DNA from: Nonomuraea polychroma
GTDB taxonomy: Bacteria; Actinomycetota; Actinomycetes; Streptosporangiales; Streptosporangiaceae
NCBI RefSeq assembly: GCF_004011505.1
Contig: NZ_SAUN01000001.1
Location: 2,852,001-2,916,000 of the forward strand
Direction of reading: 5' to 3'
DNA: 64,000 bases
Part shown: positions 40,577 through 50,118 of the stretch, piece after piece
Layout of the letters: every line of letters starts with the position of its first letter
Numbering within the stretch: position 1 is the first letter of the stretch
Position numbers and translations under genes: made by a program
Notes under the pieces: generated by a model
Seen by the model: only the letters and a program-made list of their open reading frames with translations
Databases searched by the model: none
What the model was told of the DNA's origin: nothing

Positions 40577-41764
40577 ATGCCGGGTTTGCTGGTGCTGATG
40601 GGGTCGGGCGAGACGAGCCCGACCATGGTCGAGGTCCACCGCGCCGCGGTGCGGACCCTGCGCGCCGGAGCGCGGGCCGTGCTGCTCGACACTCCGTACG
40701 CCTTCCAGGAAAACCGCGCCGACATCTCCGCCCGTGCCTGCCGATACTTCGCCCGCAGCGTCGGCCTGGACGTCGAGGTGACGGCTGGGATCACTGGCGC
40801 CGACTGGGTGTTCTCGGGTCCGGGAAGCCCGACGTACGCGCTGGACCGGTGGACGGACTCCGGCGTGGCCGGCGACCTGCGGGCCCGCGTCCGCGCACGT
40901 CAAGGGGTGACCGTGCTGGCCTCGGCGGCGGCCTGCACGGCGGGGCTGGCCACCGTGCCGGTCTACGAGATCTACAAGGTCGGCGCGGAGCCCCATTGGA
41001 GGGAGGGCATCGGCCTGCTGGAGCCGCTGGGCCTGCAGGCCGTGCTGATCCCGCACTTCGACAACGCTGAGGGCGGCACCCACGACACCCGCTACTGCTA
41101 CCTGGGCGAGCGCCGGCTGTCCCGCATGGAGCGCGAGTTGCCGGACGGCACCGCGGTCCTGGGGCTCGACGAGCACACGGCGGTCATCATCGACCTGGAG
41201 AGCGAGACGGTGCAGGTCGCGGGCCGGGGCGGGCTGACCGTCCGGCGGCCGGGGTCGGCGGTGGTGTTGCCGTCCGGCACCCGTACCGATCTGGCCGGGA
41301 TCCGACGCCTGGCCGAGGGCGGCGCGGGCGGCTCCGCGTCGCCGCCGGTCGCCCCGGCGGCGGCGCCTGCCGAGGTGACGCTGGAGGAGACGATCCGGTC
41401 CTGCGAGGAGCGGTTCAAGGCGGCCGCGGCCCGGCCGGACATGGTAGCGGCCGCCCAGACCGTGCTCGACCTCGAGGCCGAACTCGTCAAGTGGGCGGCC
41501 GACACGGAGGAGGACGCCGGTGGGGTGGACCAGGCCAGGGAGCTGATGCGGCTGCTCATCGCCCGCCTCGGCGAGCTCGCCTCGACGGCCGGCCTGCGTT
41601 CCCAGGGGCTGCGCTCGCTGGTGGAGTCGCTCCTCGCCCTCCGGGCGCAGCTGCGGCAGGAGGGGCAGTACGACGTGGCGGACGCGTTGCGGACGGCGAT
41701 GCTGGCAGGGGGCGTCGCAGTGGAGGACACCCCGGACGGGCCCCGATGGACGCTTGCCTCGTGA
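40577..41764 (+). CDS. Peptidase S51-like (type-1 GATase-like) protein with a CysRS-like C-terminal tail
   Basis: 395 residues. Residues 1-240 resemble the S51/cyanophycinase fold: LLVLMGSGETSPTM at the start, ADWVFSGPGSPTYALDRW, the nucleophile-elbow region VLASAAACTAG (Ser116) and VLGLDEHTAVIIDLES. A Gly/Ala/Pro linker (about 245-265) and a helical region (270-320) follow. The C-terminus LVESLLALRAQLRQEGQYDVADALRTAML...VEDTPDGPRWTL closely resembles the end of cysteinyl-tRNA synthetase and MshC. Whether it still hydrolyses peptide bonds is uncertain, since the nucleophile surroundings differ from the canonical GxSAGA. It is a solitary gene; function unknown. Confidence 0.72.
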   Translation: MPGLLVLMGSGETSPTMVEVHRAAVRTLRAGARAVLLDTPYAFQENRADISARACRYFARSVGLDVEVTAGITGADWVFSGPGSPTYALDRWTDSGVAGDLRARVRARQGVTVLASAAACTAGLATVPVYEIYKVGAEPHWREGIGLLEPLGLQAVLIPHFDNAEGGTHDTRYCYLGERRLSRMERELPDGTAVLGLDEHTAVIIDLESETVQVAGRGGLTVRRPGSAVVLPSGTRTDLAGIRRLAEGGAGGSASPPVAPAAAPAEVTLEETIRSCEERFKAAAARPDMVAAAQTVLDLEAELVKWAADTEEDAGGVDQARELMRLLIARLGELASTAGLRSQGLRSLVESLLALRAQLRQEGQYDVADALRTAMLAGGVAVEDTPDGPRWTLAS

Positions 41765-41873
41765 TCCGAATCAGCTGACAGAGCCGGTAAAGGCACGGTA
41801 ACGTGACGCCGTCACTAGGCGTGCTCGTTCCGCTACAGTTGGCTCCACTTGCTGTGCGTGCGAGACTCGACCT

Positions 41874-42518
41874 ATGGAAGGCGATGAGGCGATGACTGCT
41901 TTGCCGGAGGATGGGTGGCTGGTTGCTCATCCGCCACCATGGCGTGTCAGGCTTTTCGCGCTACCGTCCACCAACGAGGGCTACACCGTCGAGGACTGGC
42001 TCAAGCTGCCCGAAACCGGGGAGCGGATCGAGTTGATCGACGGGAGTTTCGTCGTGAGTCCCATGCCAAAGTCCGATCATGCACTCGCGGCGAAGCGCCT
42101 GGTCCGTATTCTGGACGAGGCGCGCCCCCGGGGCCTCGAGGTGGTTGAGACGCTCAACCTTCAGGCCGGCGAGGATGGCCTCATTCCTGACATCGTGGTG
42201 GGGGATGCCAAGGCGATAGCGGCAGGGCTCGCCAAGGTCTCTGCCGACGAGGTCGTGTGCGTAGTGGAGGTCGTCAGTCCGGGCAAGGGGAACCGTCGGC
42301 GCGACTACGAGATCAAGCCGCCCAAGTATGCTGCGGCAGGCATCCCGGTCTTTGTCAGGGTCGATCTTCAGGGCGGCGATGCGCCGCGTGTGGAGGTCTT
42401 CAACCTGAGAGCGCAGGGCTATGAGTTGGTGGAAGAGGCAAAGGCGGGCGACATGCTGATGATCACCCAACCCTTCCCTGTCTCCTTCGACCCGGCCATG
42501 CTCGTGGGCGTGGAGTAA
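41874..42518 (+). CDS. Uma2-family (DUF820) restriction-endonuclease-fold protein
   Basis: 214 residues, or 208 if the ATG at 41892 is used. The core Y-T-V-E-D-W-L-K-L-P...G-E-R-I-E-L-I-D-G-S-F and the nuclease motif LIPDIVVGD...VVCVVEVVSPG...K-P-P-K-Y form the PD-(D/E)xK signature (Asp, then E-V-V with the Lys downstream) of Uma2 proteins. These are scattered in multiple copies through actinomycete and cyanobacterial genomes with no established role, though a link to mobile DNA is often suspected. No toxin-antitoxin partner lies nearby. It converges on the sugar ATPase gene with 6 bp between the stops. Confidence 0.88.
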   Translation: MEGDEAMTALPEDGWLVAHPPPWRVRLFALPSTNEGYTVEDWLKLPETGERIELIDGSFVVSPMPKSDHALAAKRLVRILDEARPRGLEVVETLNLQAGEDGLIPDIVVGDAKAIAAGLAKVSADEVVCVVEVVSPGKGNRRRDYEIKPPKYAAAGIPVFVRVDLQGGDAPRVEVFNLRAQGYELVEEAKAGDMLMITQPFPVSFDPAMLVGVE

Positions 42519-42524
42519 ACGGCG

Positions 42525-43808
42525 CTAGCGGCGCGGTGGGTCGATGCGGGCGCCGTCGGGGGTGAAGATCATGATGCGGGAGAGGTCGACAGCGACCTTG
42601 GCGGCATCGCCGGCCCGCCAGACCGGCCGGTTGCCCAGGCGGATGATCAGGTCGGAACGGCGGTGGATGCCGCTGTTCGGGTTGTGGCCCACGCGTTCCT
42701 GCTCCTGATGCTCCTCCTTCGGAGGCGAGAACATCCGCCGCATCAGCCCCGACAGCTTGCCCGAGCCGTTCTTGACGCCGTTGACCCGCCCGGTCCGTTC
42801 CGGCGGCTCGGGCACCGGGACGGCGGGCATGCCGCACTCCAGGTACGCCAGCCACTCGTGCCCGTGGTACTCCAGCGCCCGCACCCGCCCGAAGAACGCC
42901 GGCCCCTCGTACGTCTCCGGCACCGGCGCCAGCCCGTCGGGCCGCATCCCCACCAGCACGTGGCCGCCCGTGTGCTGAGAGATGGCGTAGGCCCGCGGAT
43001 CGCTCCACGGGAGCGTCAGCTGGTGCGGGCCGAAGTCGAGCATCACGTACTGGTTCTGCGGCGTCCTGACCATGGCCGCCAACAGGTTCAACTGCTGGGA
43101 GTTGAGGAACGCCGCCACGAACGCCGTGGCTGGATCGTTGTAAATTTGGGCCGGAGTACCCACGTCCTGCAGGACGCCGCGATTCAGGATGGCGATCCTG
43201 TCGGCCAGCGTGAGCGCCTCCACTTGGTCGTGCGTCACGTAGATCGTGGTGACGCCGAGGGACCTGACCAGCGCGGAGATCTCCATGCGCAACTCGGTGC
43301 GCATGCCGGCGTCGAGATTCGACAGCGGCTCGTCCATGAGGAACAGCTTGGGCTGGCGCACGATCGCCCGCCCCATCGCGACCCGCTGGCGCTGGCCGCC
43401 GGACAGCGTGCCCGGCCGGCGATCCAGCGTCTCGTCGATGTGTAACGCCTTCGATAACTCCGTGACCCGCTCGCGCACCATCGCCGGGTCCGACTTGGCG
43501 ATCTCCAAGGGGAAGGCGATGTTGCCCCGCACGGTCCGGTGCGGGTACAGGGCGCCGTTCTGGAACACCATGGCGACGTCGCGGTCGCGTGGCGCCAGGT
43601 GGTTGGCGATCTCCCCGTCCAGCCAGAGCTCACCTTGGGTGATTTCCTCCAAGCCCGCGATCATCCGGAGCAACGTGGACTTGCCGCAGCCGGAAGGGCC
43701 GAGGAGGACGAGGAACTCGCCGTCTTCGGCACGCAGGCTGAGCCGGTCGACTGCGAGGTAGCCGCCCGGATACACCTTGGTCACTTTGTCGAGAACGACC
43801 GAGCTCAT
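42525..43808 (-). CDS. Sugar ABC transporter ATPase, MalK/MsmK/UgpC type
   Basis: 427 residues. Walker A GPSGCGKST (37-45), Q-loop FQNGALYPH, signature LSGGQRQRVAMGRAI, Walker B LFLMDEPLSNLD and H-loop VTHDQ are all intact. The C-terminal OB-type regulatory domain of the CUT1 ATPases follows, with LVGMRPDGLAPVPE. An unusual basic/acidic insert (about 340-395, RMFSPPKEEHQEQERVG) separates its last strands. This kind of ATPase energises several sugar importers at once. No other ATPase accompanies the malEFG genes, so this is their likely partner. It diverges from the second alpha-glucosidase gene. Confidence 0.92.
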   Translation of the reverse strand: MSSVVLDKVTKVYPGGYLAVDRLSLRAEDGEFLVLLGPSGCGKSTLLRMIAGLEEITQGELWLDGEIANHLAPRDRDVAMVFQNGALYPHRTVRGNIAFPLEIAKSDPAMVRERVTELSKALHIDETLDRRPGTLSGGQRQRVAMGRAIVRQPKLFLMDEPLSNLDAGMRTELRMEISALVRSLGVTTIYVTHDQVEALTLADRIAILNRGVLQDVGTPAQIYNDPATAFVAAFLNSQQLNLLAAMVRTPQNQYVMLDFGPHQLTLPWSDPRAYAISQHTGGHVLVGMRPDGLAPVPETYEGPAFFGRVRALEYHGHEWLAYLECGMPAVPVPEPPERTGRVNGVKNGSGKLSGLMRRMFSPPKEEHQEQERVGHNPNSGIHRRSDLIIRLGNRPVWRAGDAAKVAVDLSRIMIFTPDGARIDPPRR

Positions 43809-44039
43809 GGGCCCACACCTTGCGCGCGTGTCACCTGTGACGGGGCTGATTGAAGAGGTAGTACATCGCGCCTTAACGCCGCATGTCCACCCTTGACATA
43901 AAGAATCTCCCTCCAGGCAGTTTCGGACGGGGGTTTTGGGCGACCGTACACCGAAATTTCCGTATTGGTGGTGGATGGAAGGAGTTGCGTAAAGTTGCGG
44001 AAACCGCTTTCATAGTCGCAACATTCCAGGGGGGTGACC
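43809..44039. promoter_or_regulatory. Divergent promoter region with GTTGC-type operator repeats
   Basis: The 231 bp are AT-richer than the surroundings. Near the glucosidase start, GTTGCG (43984-43989), AAAGTTGCGG (43991-44000), GCGGAAACCGC (43997-44007) and CGCAAC (44018-44023) form overlapping dyads. The AAAGTTGC half-site is shared with the perfect dyad in front of malE. An AGGGGGGTG Shine-Dalgarno precedes the glucosidase ATG. The LacI protein encoded two genes downstream is the obvious candidate to bind here. Confidence 0.55.
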
Positions 44040-45514
<1,475 letters not shown>

Positions 45515-45518
<4 letters not shown>

Positions 45519-46540
45519 ATGGTCACGCTCGCCTTGCCGACATCGCCGCCCAGGCCGGGGTGAGTGAGGCCACGGTCAGCCGGGTGCTCAACGGCAAACC
45601 CGGGGTCTCCGCCTCCACCCGCCAGGCGGTGATGACCGCGCTCGACCTCATGGGCTACGAGCGCCCGCCGCGGCTGCGGCAGCGCAGCAACGGTCTGGTC
45701 GGCCTGGTGACGCCCGAGCTGGACAACCCGATCTTCCCTGCCTTCGCCCAGGCCATCGAGAAGGCTCTGACCCAGCACGGCTACACGCCGGTGTTGTGCA
45801 CGCAGCTGCCCGGCGGCGCTCCCGAGGACGAGTTCACCGAGCTGCTCGTGGACCGCGGGGTGAGCGGCATCGTCTTCATGTCGGGCCTGCACGCCGACAC
45901 GACCGCGCGGATGGACCGCTACACCCGCCTGGTCGACCGCGGGTTGCCGATCGTGCTGGTCGACGGCTACAGCGAGCACATCGACGCGCCCTTCATCTCG
46001 CCCGACGACCGCATGGCCGTGCGGCTGTCCGTGCAGCACCTCGTCGATCTCGGCCACGAGCGGATCGGGCTGGCGCTGGGGCCGCGCAGGTTCGTGCCGG
46101 TGATCAGGAAGATCGAGGGATTCAAGCAGGCCATGGCGCAGTTGCTCGGCGCGGCCGACGTGGACGACCTGATCGCGCACTCGCTGTTCTCGGTCGAAGG
46201 CGGTCAGGCGGCCGCCGCCCAGCTGCTCACCCGCGGCTGCACCGGCATCGTGTGCGCGAGCGACCTGATGGCGCTCGGCGCGATCCGGGCCTGCAGGGAG
46301 AAGGGGCTGTCGGTGCCGGGGGAGGTGTCCGTGGTCGGGTTCGACGACTCGCCGCTGATCGCGTTCACCGACCCGCCGCTGACGACCGTGCGCAAGCCGA
46401 TAGGCGCCATGGCCTCGGCGGCCGTGCAGACGCTGCTCGAGGAGGTCAGCGGCGCGCCCGCCAAGCACGTCGAGCTGATCTTCCAGCCGGAGCTGGTGGT
46501 CCGCGGCTCCACCGGCTCGGGTCCCCTGGTCAACCGGTGA
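45515..46540 (+). CDS. LacI-family repressor, probable regulator of the alpha-glucoside genes
   Basis: 341 residues. The DNA-binding domain ARLADIAAQAGVSEATVSRVLNG (6-28) with the hinge helix region (RQAVMTALDLMGYERPP) is followed by a periplasmic-binding-type core (GLVGLVTPELDNPIFPAF, DGYSEHIDAPFISPDD, ALGAIRACREKGLSVPGEVSVVGFDDS). The genes around it (two alpha-glucosidases, MalEFG, ATPase) and the GTTGC dyads in both intergenic regions point to a maltose/alpha-glucoside-responsive repressor. It is coupled to the glucosidase upstream, and a sugar-kinase gene follows after 12 bp. Confidence 0.93.
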
Positions 46541-46552
46541 GGTCATGAACAC

Positions 46553-47428
46553 GTGACGCACGACATCTTGGTCCTCGGCGGCGCGGGGGTCGACACGACG
46601 GTGTACGTACCGGAGCTGCCGCTGCCGTACAAGGACACCTACCCGGTGCCACCCGTCGTCGACCGGATCGGCAACACCGGCGCGGGGGTGGCGCTCGGCT
46701 GCCACGCGCTCGGGATGGACGTCGCGTTCGCCGACCTGATCGGCGACGATCCGCAGGGGGCGCTGATCCGGCACGCGCTGCGCGATCTTGACTGCTCCTG
46801 GGGGCGGGCGGAGGCGGGCACCCGCAGGAGCGTGCTGCTCGTGGGCCCCGACGGCCGCCGCACCTCCTTCTACGACGCCAAGGTGACGCCCGGCGAGCGC
46901 CTGCCCCAGGATCTGTACGCGAACGTCCGGCCCAGGCACGCCCATCTGTCGATCATGGACTTCTGCCGTCACGTCTTCCCCGATCTGGACGGCGTGCCGA
47001 CCTCCACGGACCTGCACGACTGGGACGGCGCCGACGACTACCACAAGGACTTCGCCTACCGGTCCGACGTGGTGTTCTTGTCGGCCGCCGCGCTGCGGGA
47101 CCCGGCCGCCACGATGCGCGGCATCCTCGCGCACGGCCGTGCCCACACGGTCGTCTGCACGCGCGGCGCCGGCGGGTGTCTCGTGCTGACCCGCGACTCC
47201 GACGTGCGCGCCTTCCCAGCCGCTCCGCTGCCTGGGCCGGTGGCCGACAGCAACGGCGCGGGGGACGCGTTCGTCTCCGGCTTGCTGTACGGCATGCTGC
47301 GCGGCAGGCCGCTGGAGGAGTGTGTCAGGCTGGGCTCGCTCGCCGGGGCACACGCCTGCACGGTCGCCGGCACCCACGAGTCCCCGATCACGGAGTCCCT
47401 CCTGCTGAGCCGGGCCAGCGCCGTTTGA
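46553..47428 (+). CDS. PfkB-family carbohydrate kinase
   Basis: 291 residues from a GTG. The PfkB fold shows D-I-L-V-L-G-G-A-G-V-D at the start, RIGNTGAGVALGCHALGMDV as the substrate-binding glycine region, and the C-terminal ATP/anion-hole signature PVADSNGAGDAFVSGLLYGML with the catalytic Asp. Substrate is undetermined: ribokinase, fructokinase or a ketodeoxy-sugar kinase are all possible. The N-terminal G-G-A-G and the Tyr-rich lid (TVYVPELPLPYKDTYPVPP) differ from the next kinase, so the two probably phosphorylate different sugars. It follows lacI closely in the same operon. Confidence 0.9.
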   Translation: MTHDILVLGGAGVDTTVYVPELPLPYKDTYPVPPVVDRIGNTGAGVALGCHALGMDVAFADLIGDDPQGALIRHALRDLDCSWGRAEAGTRRSVLLVGPDGRRTSFYDAKVTPGERLPQDLYANVRPRHAHLSIMDFCRHVFPDLDGVPTSTDLHDWDGADDYHKDFAYRSDVVFLSAAALRDPAATMRGILAHGRAHTVVCTRGAGGCLVLTRDSDVRAFPAAPLPGPVADSNGAGDAFVSGLLYGMLRGRPLEECVRLGSLAGAHACTVAGTHESPITESLLLSRASAV

Positions 47429-47518
47429 GGCCGGCCGGAGTGCCTCCCCGCTGGACAAACGTGATTTGGTACTACTATTGGGACACATGATCCAGCGGTT
47501 GGCTGAGGAGTCCCGTTC

Positions 47519-48433
47519 GTGAGCGTCGTGGTGTGCGGTGAGGCGATGCTGCTGATGCTGGCCGAGCCGGGCATCCCGCTCGAGCGGGCCACCGCCTTCC
47601 GCCGCTCGGTCGCGGGCGCCGAGTCGAACGTGGCCGCCGGGCTGGCCAGACTGGGTCACCCGGTGCGCTGGCTCGGGCGGGTGGGCGCGGACCCGGCAGG
47701 CAAGTCGGTGCTGGCCATGCTGCGTGCCGACGGCATCGACACCCGCCACGCCGTCGTGGATCCGCACGCCCCCACCGGGCTGCTGCTGCGTGACAGCCAC
47801 CCCTCGCGGGCGATCGACGTCCAGTACTACCGCGCCGGCTCGGCCGCCTCCCGGCTGACGCCCGACGAGCTGACCTCCGAGATGGTGGACGGCGCGCGGC
47901 TCGTCCACGTCACTGGCATCACGCCGATGTTGTCGGACTCGGCGCACCTCGCCACGGTCCGGCTGCTCGATCTCGCCAGGGACGCGGGCGCCACGATCTC
48001 CATCGACCCGAACGTCCGGCTCAAGCTCGGCCCGCCCGATCGGTGGCGGGAGCGGGTCGCGCCGCTCATGGCCCGCGCCGACGTGGTGTTCGCCGGTGAG
48101 GACGAGCTGGAGCTGCTCCAGGTGGACCCGGGCGGGCTGCCCGGCCTCGCCGTGGTCAAGCACCGCGACAAGTCGGCCGGCTGCGCCGGGCTGCGGCAGG
48201 AGGCGTTCTCGGTGCCCGTGACCGACCCCGTGGGGGCCGGGGACGCGTTCGCGGCCGGGTTCCTGTCGGGGATGTTGCGCGGGATGCCGTACGAGACCTG
48301 CCTGCGCGAGGGCGCGGCCGTGGCGGCGCTCGTGGTGCAGTGCGCCAACGACATCGACGGGTTGCCCGACCGGGCGGGCCTGGACCGCGCGCTGGCCGCG
48401 TCCACCGAGGCGGGGGAGACCGTGCACCGTTAG
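47519..48433 (+). CDS. 2-keto-3-deoxygluconate kinase-like PfkB kinase
   Basis: 304 residues from a GTG. The N-terminus MSVVVCGEAMLLMLAEPG, the AGAESNVAAGLARLGHPVRWLGRVGADPAGK block, YYRAGSAASRLTPDEL and the signature PVTDPVGAGDAFAAGFLSGML are typical of KdgK. The catalytic Asp is in GAGDAF. It would form 2-keto-3-deoxy-6-phosphogluconate, the substrate of the aldolase encoded next. The last codons and the TAG form the first unit of a 39-bp tandem repeat that separates it from the aldolase gene. Confidence 0.85.
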   Translation: MSVVVCGEAMLLMLAEPGIPLERATAFRRSVAGAESNVAAGLARLGHPVRWLGRVGADPAGKSVLAMLRADGIDTRHAVVDPHAPTGLLLRDSHPSRAIDVQYYRAGSAASRLTPDELTSEMVDGARLVHVTGITPMLSDSAHLATVRLLDLARDAGATISIDPNVRLKLGPPDRWRERVAPLMARADVVFAGEDELELLQVDPGGLPGLAVVKHRDKSAGCAGLRQEAFSVPVTDPVGAGDAFAAGFLSGMLRGMPYETCLREGAAVAALVVQCANDIDGLPDRAGLDRALAASTEAGETVHR

Positions 48434-48558
48434 CGCGGGATCACCGAGGCGGAGGGAACGTGCCCCGTTAAGCGTCGGTTCGCCGAGGCAGGGGAGAACG
48501 TGCACCGTTGACGCCGGTTCGCCGAGGCGGGGCAGAACGGTCACCGCGTGCGCGGACC
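48402..48558. repeat. Four-copy 39-bp tandem repeat seeded by the 3' end of the upstream kinase gene
   Basis: Units start at 48402, 48442, 48481 and 48520 and share C-G-C-C-G-A-G-G-C-G-G-G-G-(G/C)-A-G-A followed by ACGTGCACCGTT and a CGCCGGT-like end. The first copy is 40 bp and encodes the last residues and stop codon of the kinase; the next three are non-coding and increasingly diverged. 39 bp is 13 codons, so loss of the stop would extend the protein by repeat units. The array ends 22 bp before the aldolase start and is in its leader. Confidence 0.85.
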
Positions 48559-48580
48559 GTACACCGTGAGAAGGGAAACC

Positions 48581-49204
48581 ATGTTCCGCTGGGAGATCGT
48601 CCAGGCCGTCACCGAGCAGCGGGTGTTCGGGATCGTCAGGGCCGCCGGGCCCGGCGAGGCGGTGGCCGCCGCCGAGGCCGTGCTGGACGCCGGGCTGCGG
48701 GCCGTCGAGGTGGCGCTCACCACGCCGCGCGCCCTCACCGCCGTCGCGCGGCTCACCGAACAGCGGCCAGGAGCGCTCGTCGGCGCGGGCACCGTGCTCG
48801 ACGCCGCCGCCGCCCGAGCCGCCGTGGAGTCCGGCGCGCGTTTCCTCGTCTCGCCCAACCTGCACCCCGAGGTGATCCGCGCCGGCCACCGCTACGGCGT
48901 GCCGGTCTTCCCGGGCGTCTCGACCCCGACCGAGATCGTCCGCGCCTTGGAGGAAGGCGCGGACGCGGTGAAGATCTTCCCGGCCTCCGCGGTGTCGCCG
49001 TCCTGGCTGCGTGACGTACGGGCCGCGCTGCCCCAGGTCCCCGCCATCCCCACCGGAGGCGTCACCATCGACAACGCGCCGGAGTGGATCGCGGCCGGCG
49101 CCGTGGCCTGCGGCATGGGCTCCGCGCTCACCTCCGGCGGCGCCGAGGCCGCCGGCCGGCGCGTGGCCGCCCTGCTGGCCAGGCTCGCCGAGGAGGTGCG
49201 GTGA
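48581..49204 (+). CDS. KDPG/KHG-type aldolase (Eda-like, first copy)
   Basis: 207 residues. A class I aldolase barrel: the Glu of AVEVALTTP, the phosphate-binding GAGTVLDAAAARAAVESGARFLVSPN, the Schiff-base Lys in ADAVKIFPASAVSP and IPTGGVTIDNAPEWIAAGA. It cleaves 2-keto-3-deoxy-6-phospho sugar acids into pyruvate and a triose phosphate. It differs clearly from the second Eda at 54 kb (FPASAVSP instead of FPAEAAGG), so it may prefer another epimer, such as the galactonate or a hexuronate-derived compound. It is placed behind the KDG kinase, and its stop overlaps the dehydrogenase start. Confidence 0.88.
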   Translation: MFRWEIVQAVTEQRVFGIVRAAGPGEAVAAAEAVLDAGLRAVEVALTTPRALTAVARLTEQRPGALVGAGTVLDAAAARAAVESGARFLVSPNLHPEVIRAGHRYGVPVFPGVSTPTEIVRALEEGADAVKIFPASAVSPSWLRDVRAALPQVPAIPTGGVTIDNAPEWIAAGAVACGMGSALTSGGAEAAGRRVAALLARLAEEVR

Positions 49205-50109
49205 TGACCGTCGCCGTTTACGTCGGGCCTCAGCCCGTGCCGGTCCTCATCGACGCGGTACGCCGCGGCGGCGGTGAAGTGGTGCCGCTGGAGCGCGCCG
49301 AGGCGATCGTCTACTACGGCAACGACGATCCCGACGAGGTGCGCTCCATGATCCACGACGGCATCCGGTGGGTGCAGCTGCCGCACGCCGGTATCGAGCG
49401 GTGGGCCGATGCCGGCGTCATCACCGATGACCCGGTCTTCACCGCCGCCGCCGGCTCGTACGGCCCCGCCGTGGCCGAGCACGCGCTCGCCCTGATGCTG
49501 ACGGCCGCGCGCGGGCTGCACCGGCTCGCCAGAGCCACCCGGTGGGGGCCCAACGCGTCCCAGGAGTTCGCCGGCTCCACCGTCGCGATCGTGGGCTGCG
49601 GCGGCATCGGCCGGGCGCTCATCCGCATGCTGGAGCCGTTCGGCTGCACGGTCGTCGCGGTCACCGACCGGGGCGACGTGCCCGGCGCCGCCAAGGTCGT
49701 GCCACGCGCCCGCTACCGCGAGGCGCTGCCGGAGGCCGACTACGTGGTGGTGGCCGCGCCCGCCACGCCCGACACGAGAGGCATGATCGGCGCACCGGAG
49801 TTCGCGCTCATGCGCGAGAGCGCCTGGCTGGTGAACGTCGCCCGCGGCGGGCTCGTCGTGACCGACGACCTGGTGGCGGCGCTGCGCGCGGGCCGCATCG
49901 GCGGCGCGGCGCTGGACGTGACCGACCCCGAGCCGCTGCCCGACGGGCATCCGCTGTGGGGCATGGAGAACGTGCTGATCACACCGCACTGCGCGAACCC
50001 GCGTCCCGCCTACTGGCGCGGCCTGGCCGAGCGCGTCACCGCCAACGTGCGGCGCCTCGCCGAGGGTGCGCCGCTGGAAGGCCGGGTCAGCCCGTCCGAA
50101 GGCTTCTAG
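49204..50109 (+). CDS. D-isomer-specific 2-hydroxyacid dehydrogenase family protein
   Basis: 301 residues. The NAD-binding domain has VAIVGCGGIGRALIRMLEPFG, then PATPDTRGMIGAPEFALM, WLVNVARGGLVVTDDLVAAL (catalytic Arg) and the His of LITPHCANPR. The usual Glu of the catalytic triad falls in the region DVTDPEPLPDGHPLW. The substrate-binding domain is short. It reduces a 2-keto acid to a D-2-hydroxyacid with NAD(P)H or the reverse. As the last gene of the sugar-acid operon it may interconvert a keto-acid intermediate or remove excess pyruvate-like product. Confidence 0.9.
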   Translation: MTVAVYVGPQPVPVLIDAVRRGGGEVVPLERAEAIVYYGNDDPDEVRSMIHDGIRWVQLPHAGIERWADAGVITDDPVFTAAAGSYGPAVAEHALALMLTAARGLHRLARATRWGPNASQEFAGSTVAIVGCGGIGRALIRMLEPFGCTVVAVTDRGDVPGAAKVVPRARYREALPEADYVVVAAPATPDTRGMIGAPEFALMRESAWLVNVARGGLVVTDDLVAALRAGRIGGAALDVTDPEPLPDGHPLWGMENVLITPHCANPRPAYWRGLAERVTANVRRLAEGAPLEGRVSPSEGF

Positions 50110-50118
50110 AAGTCGCTT

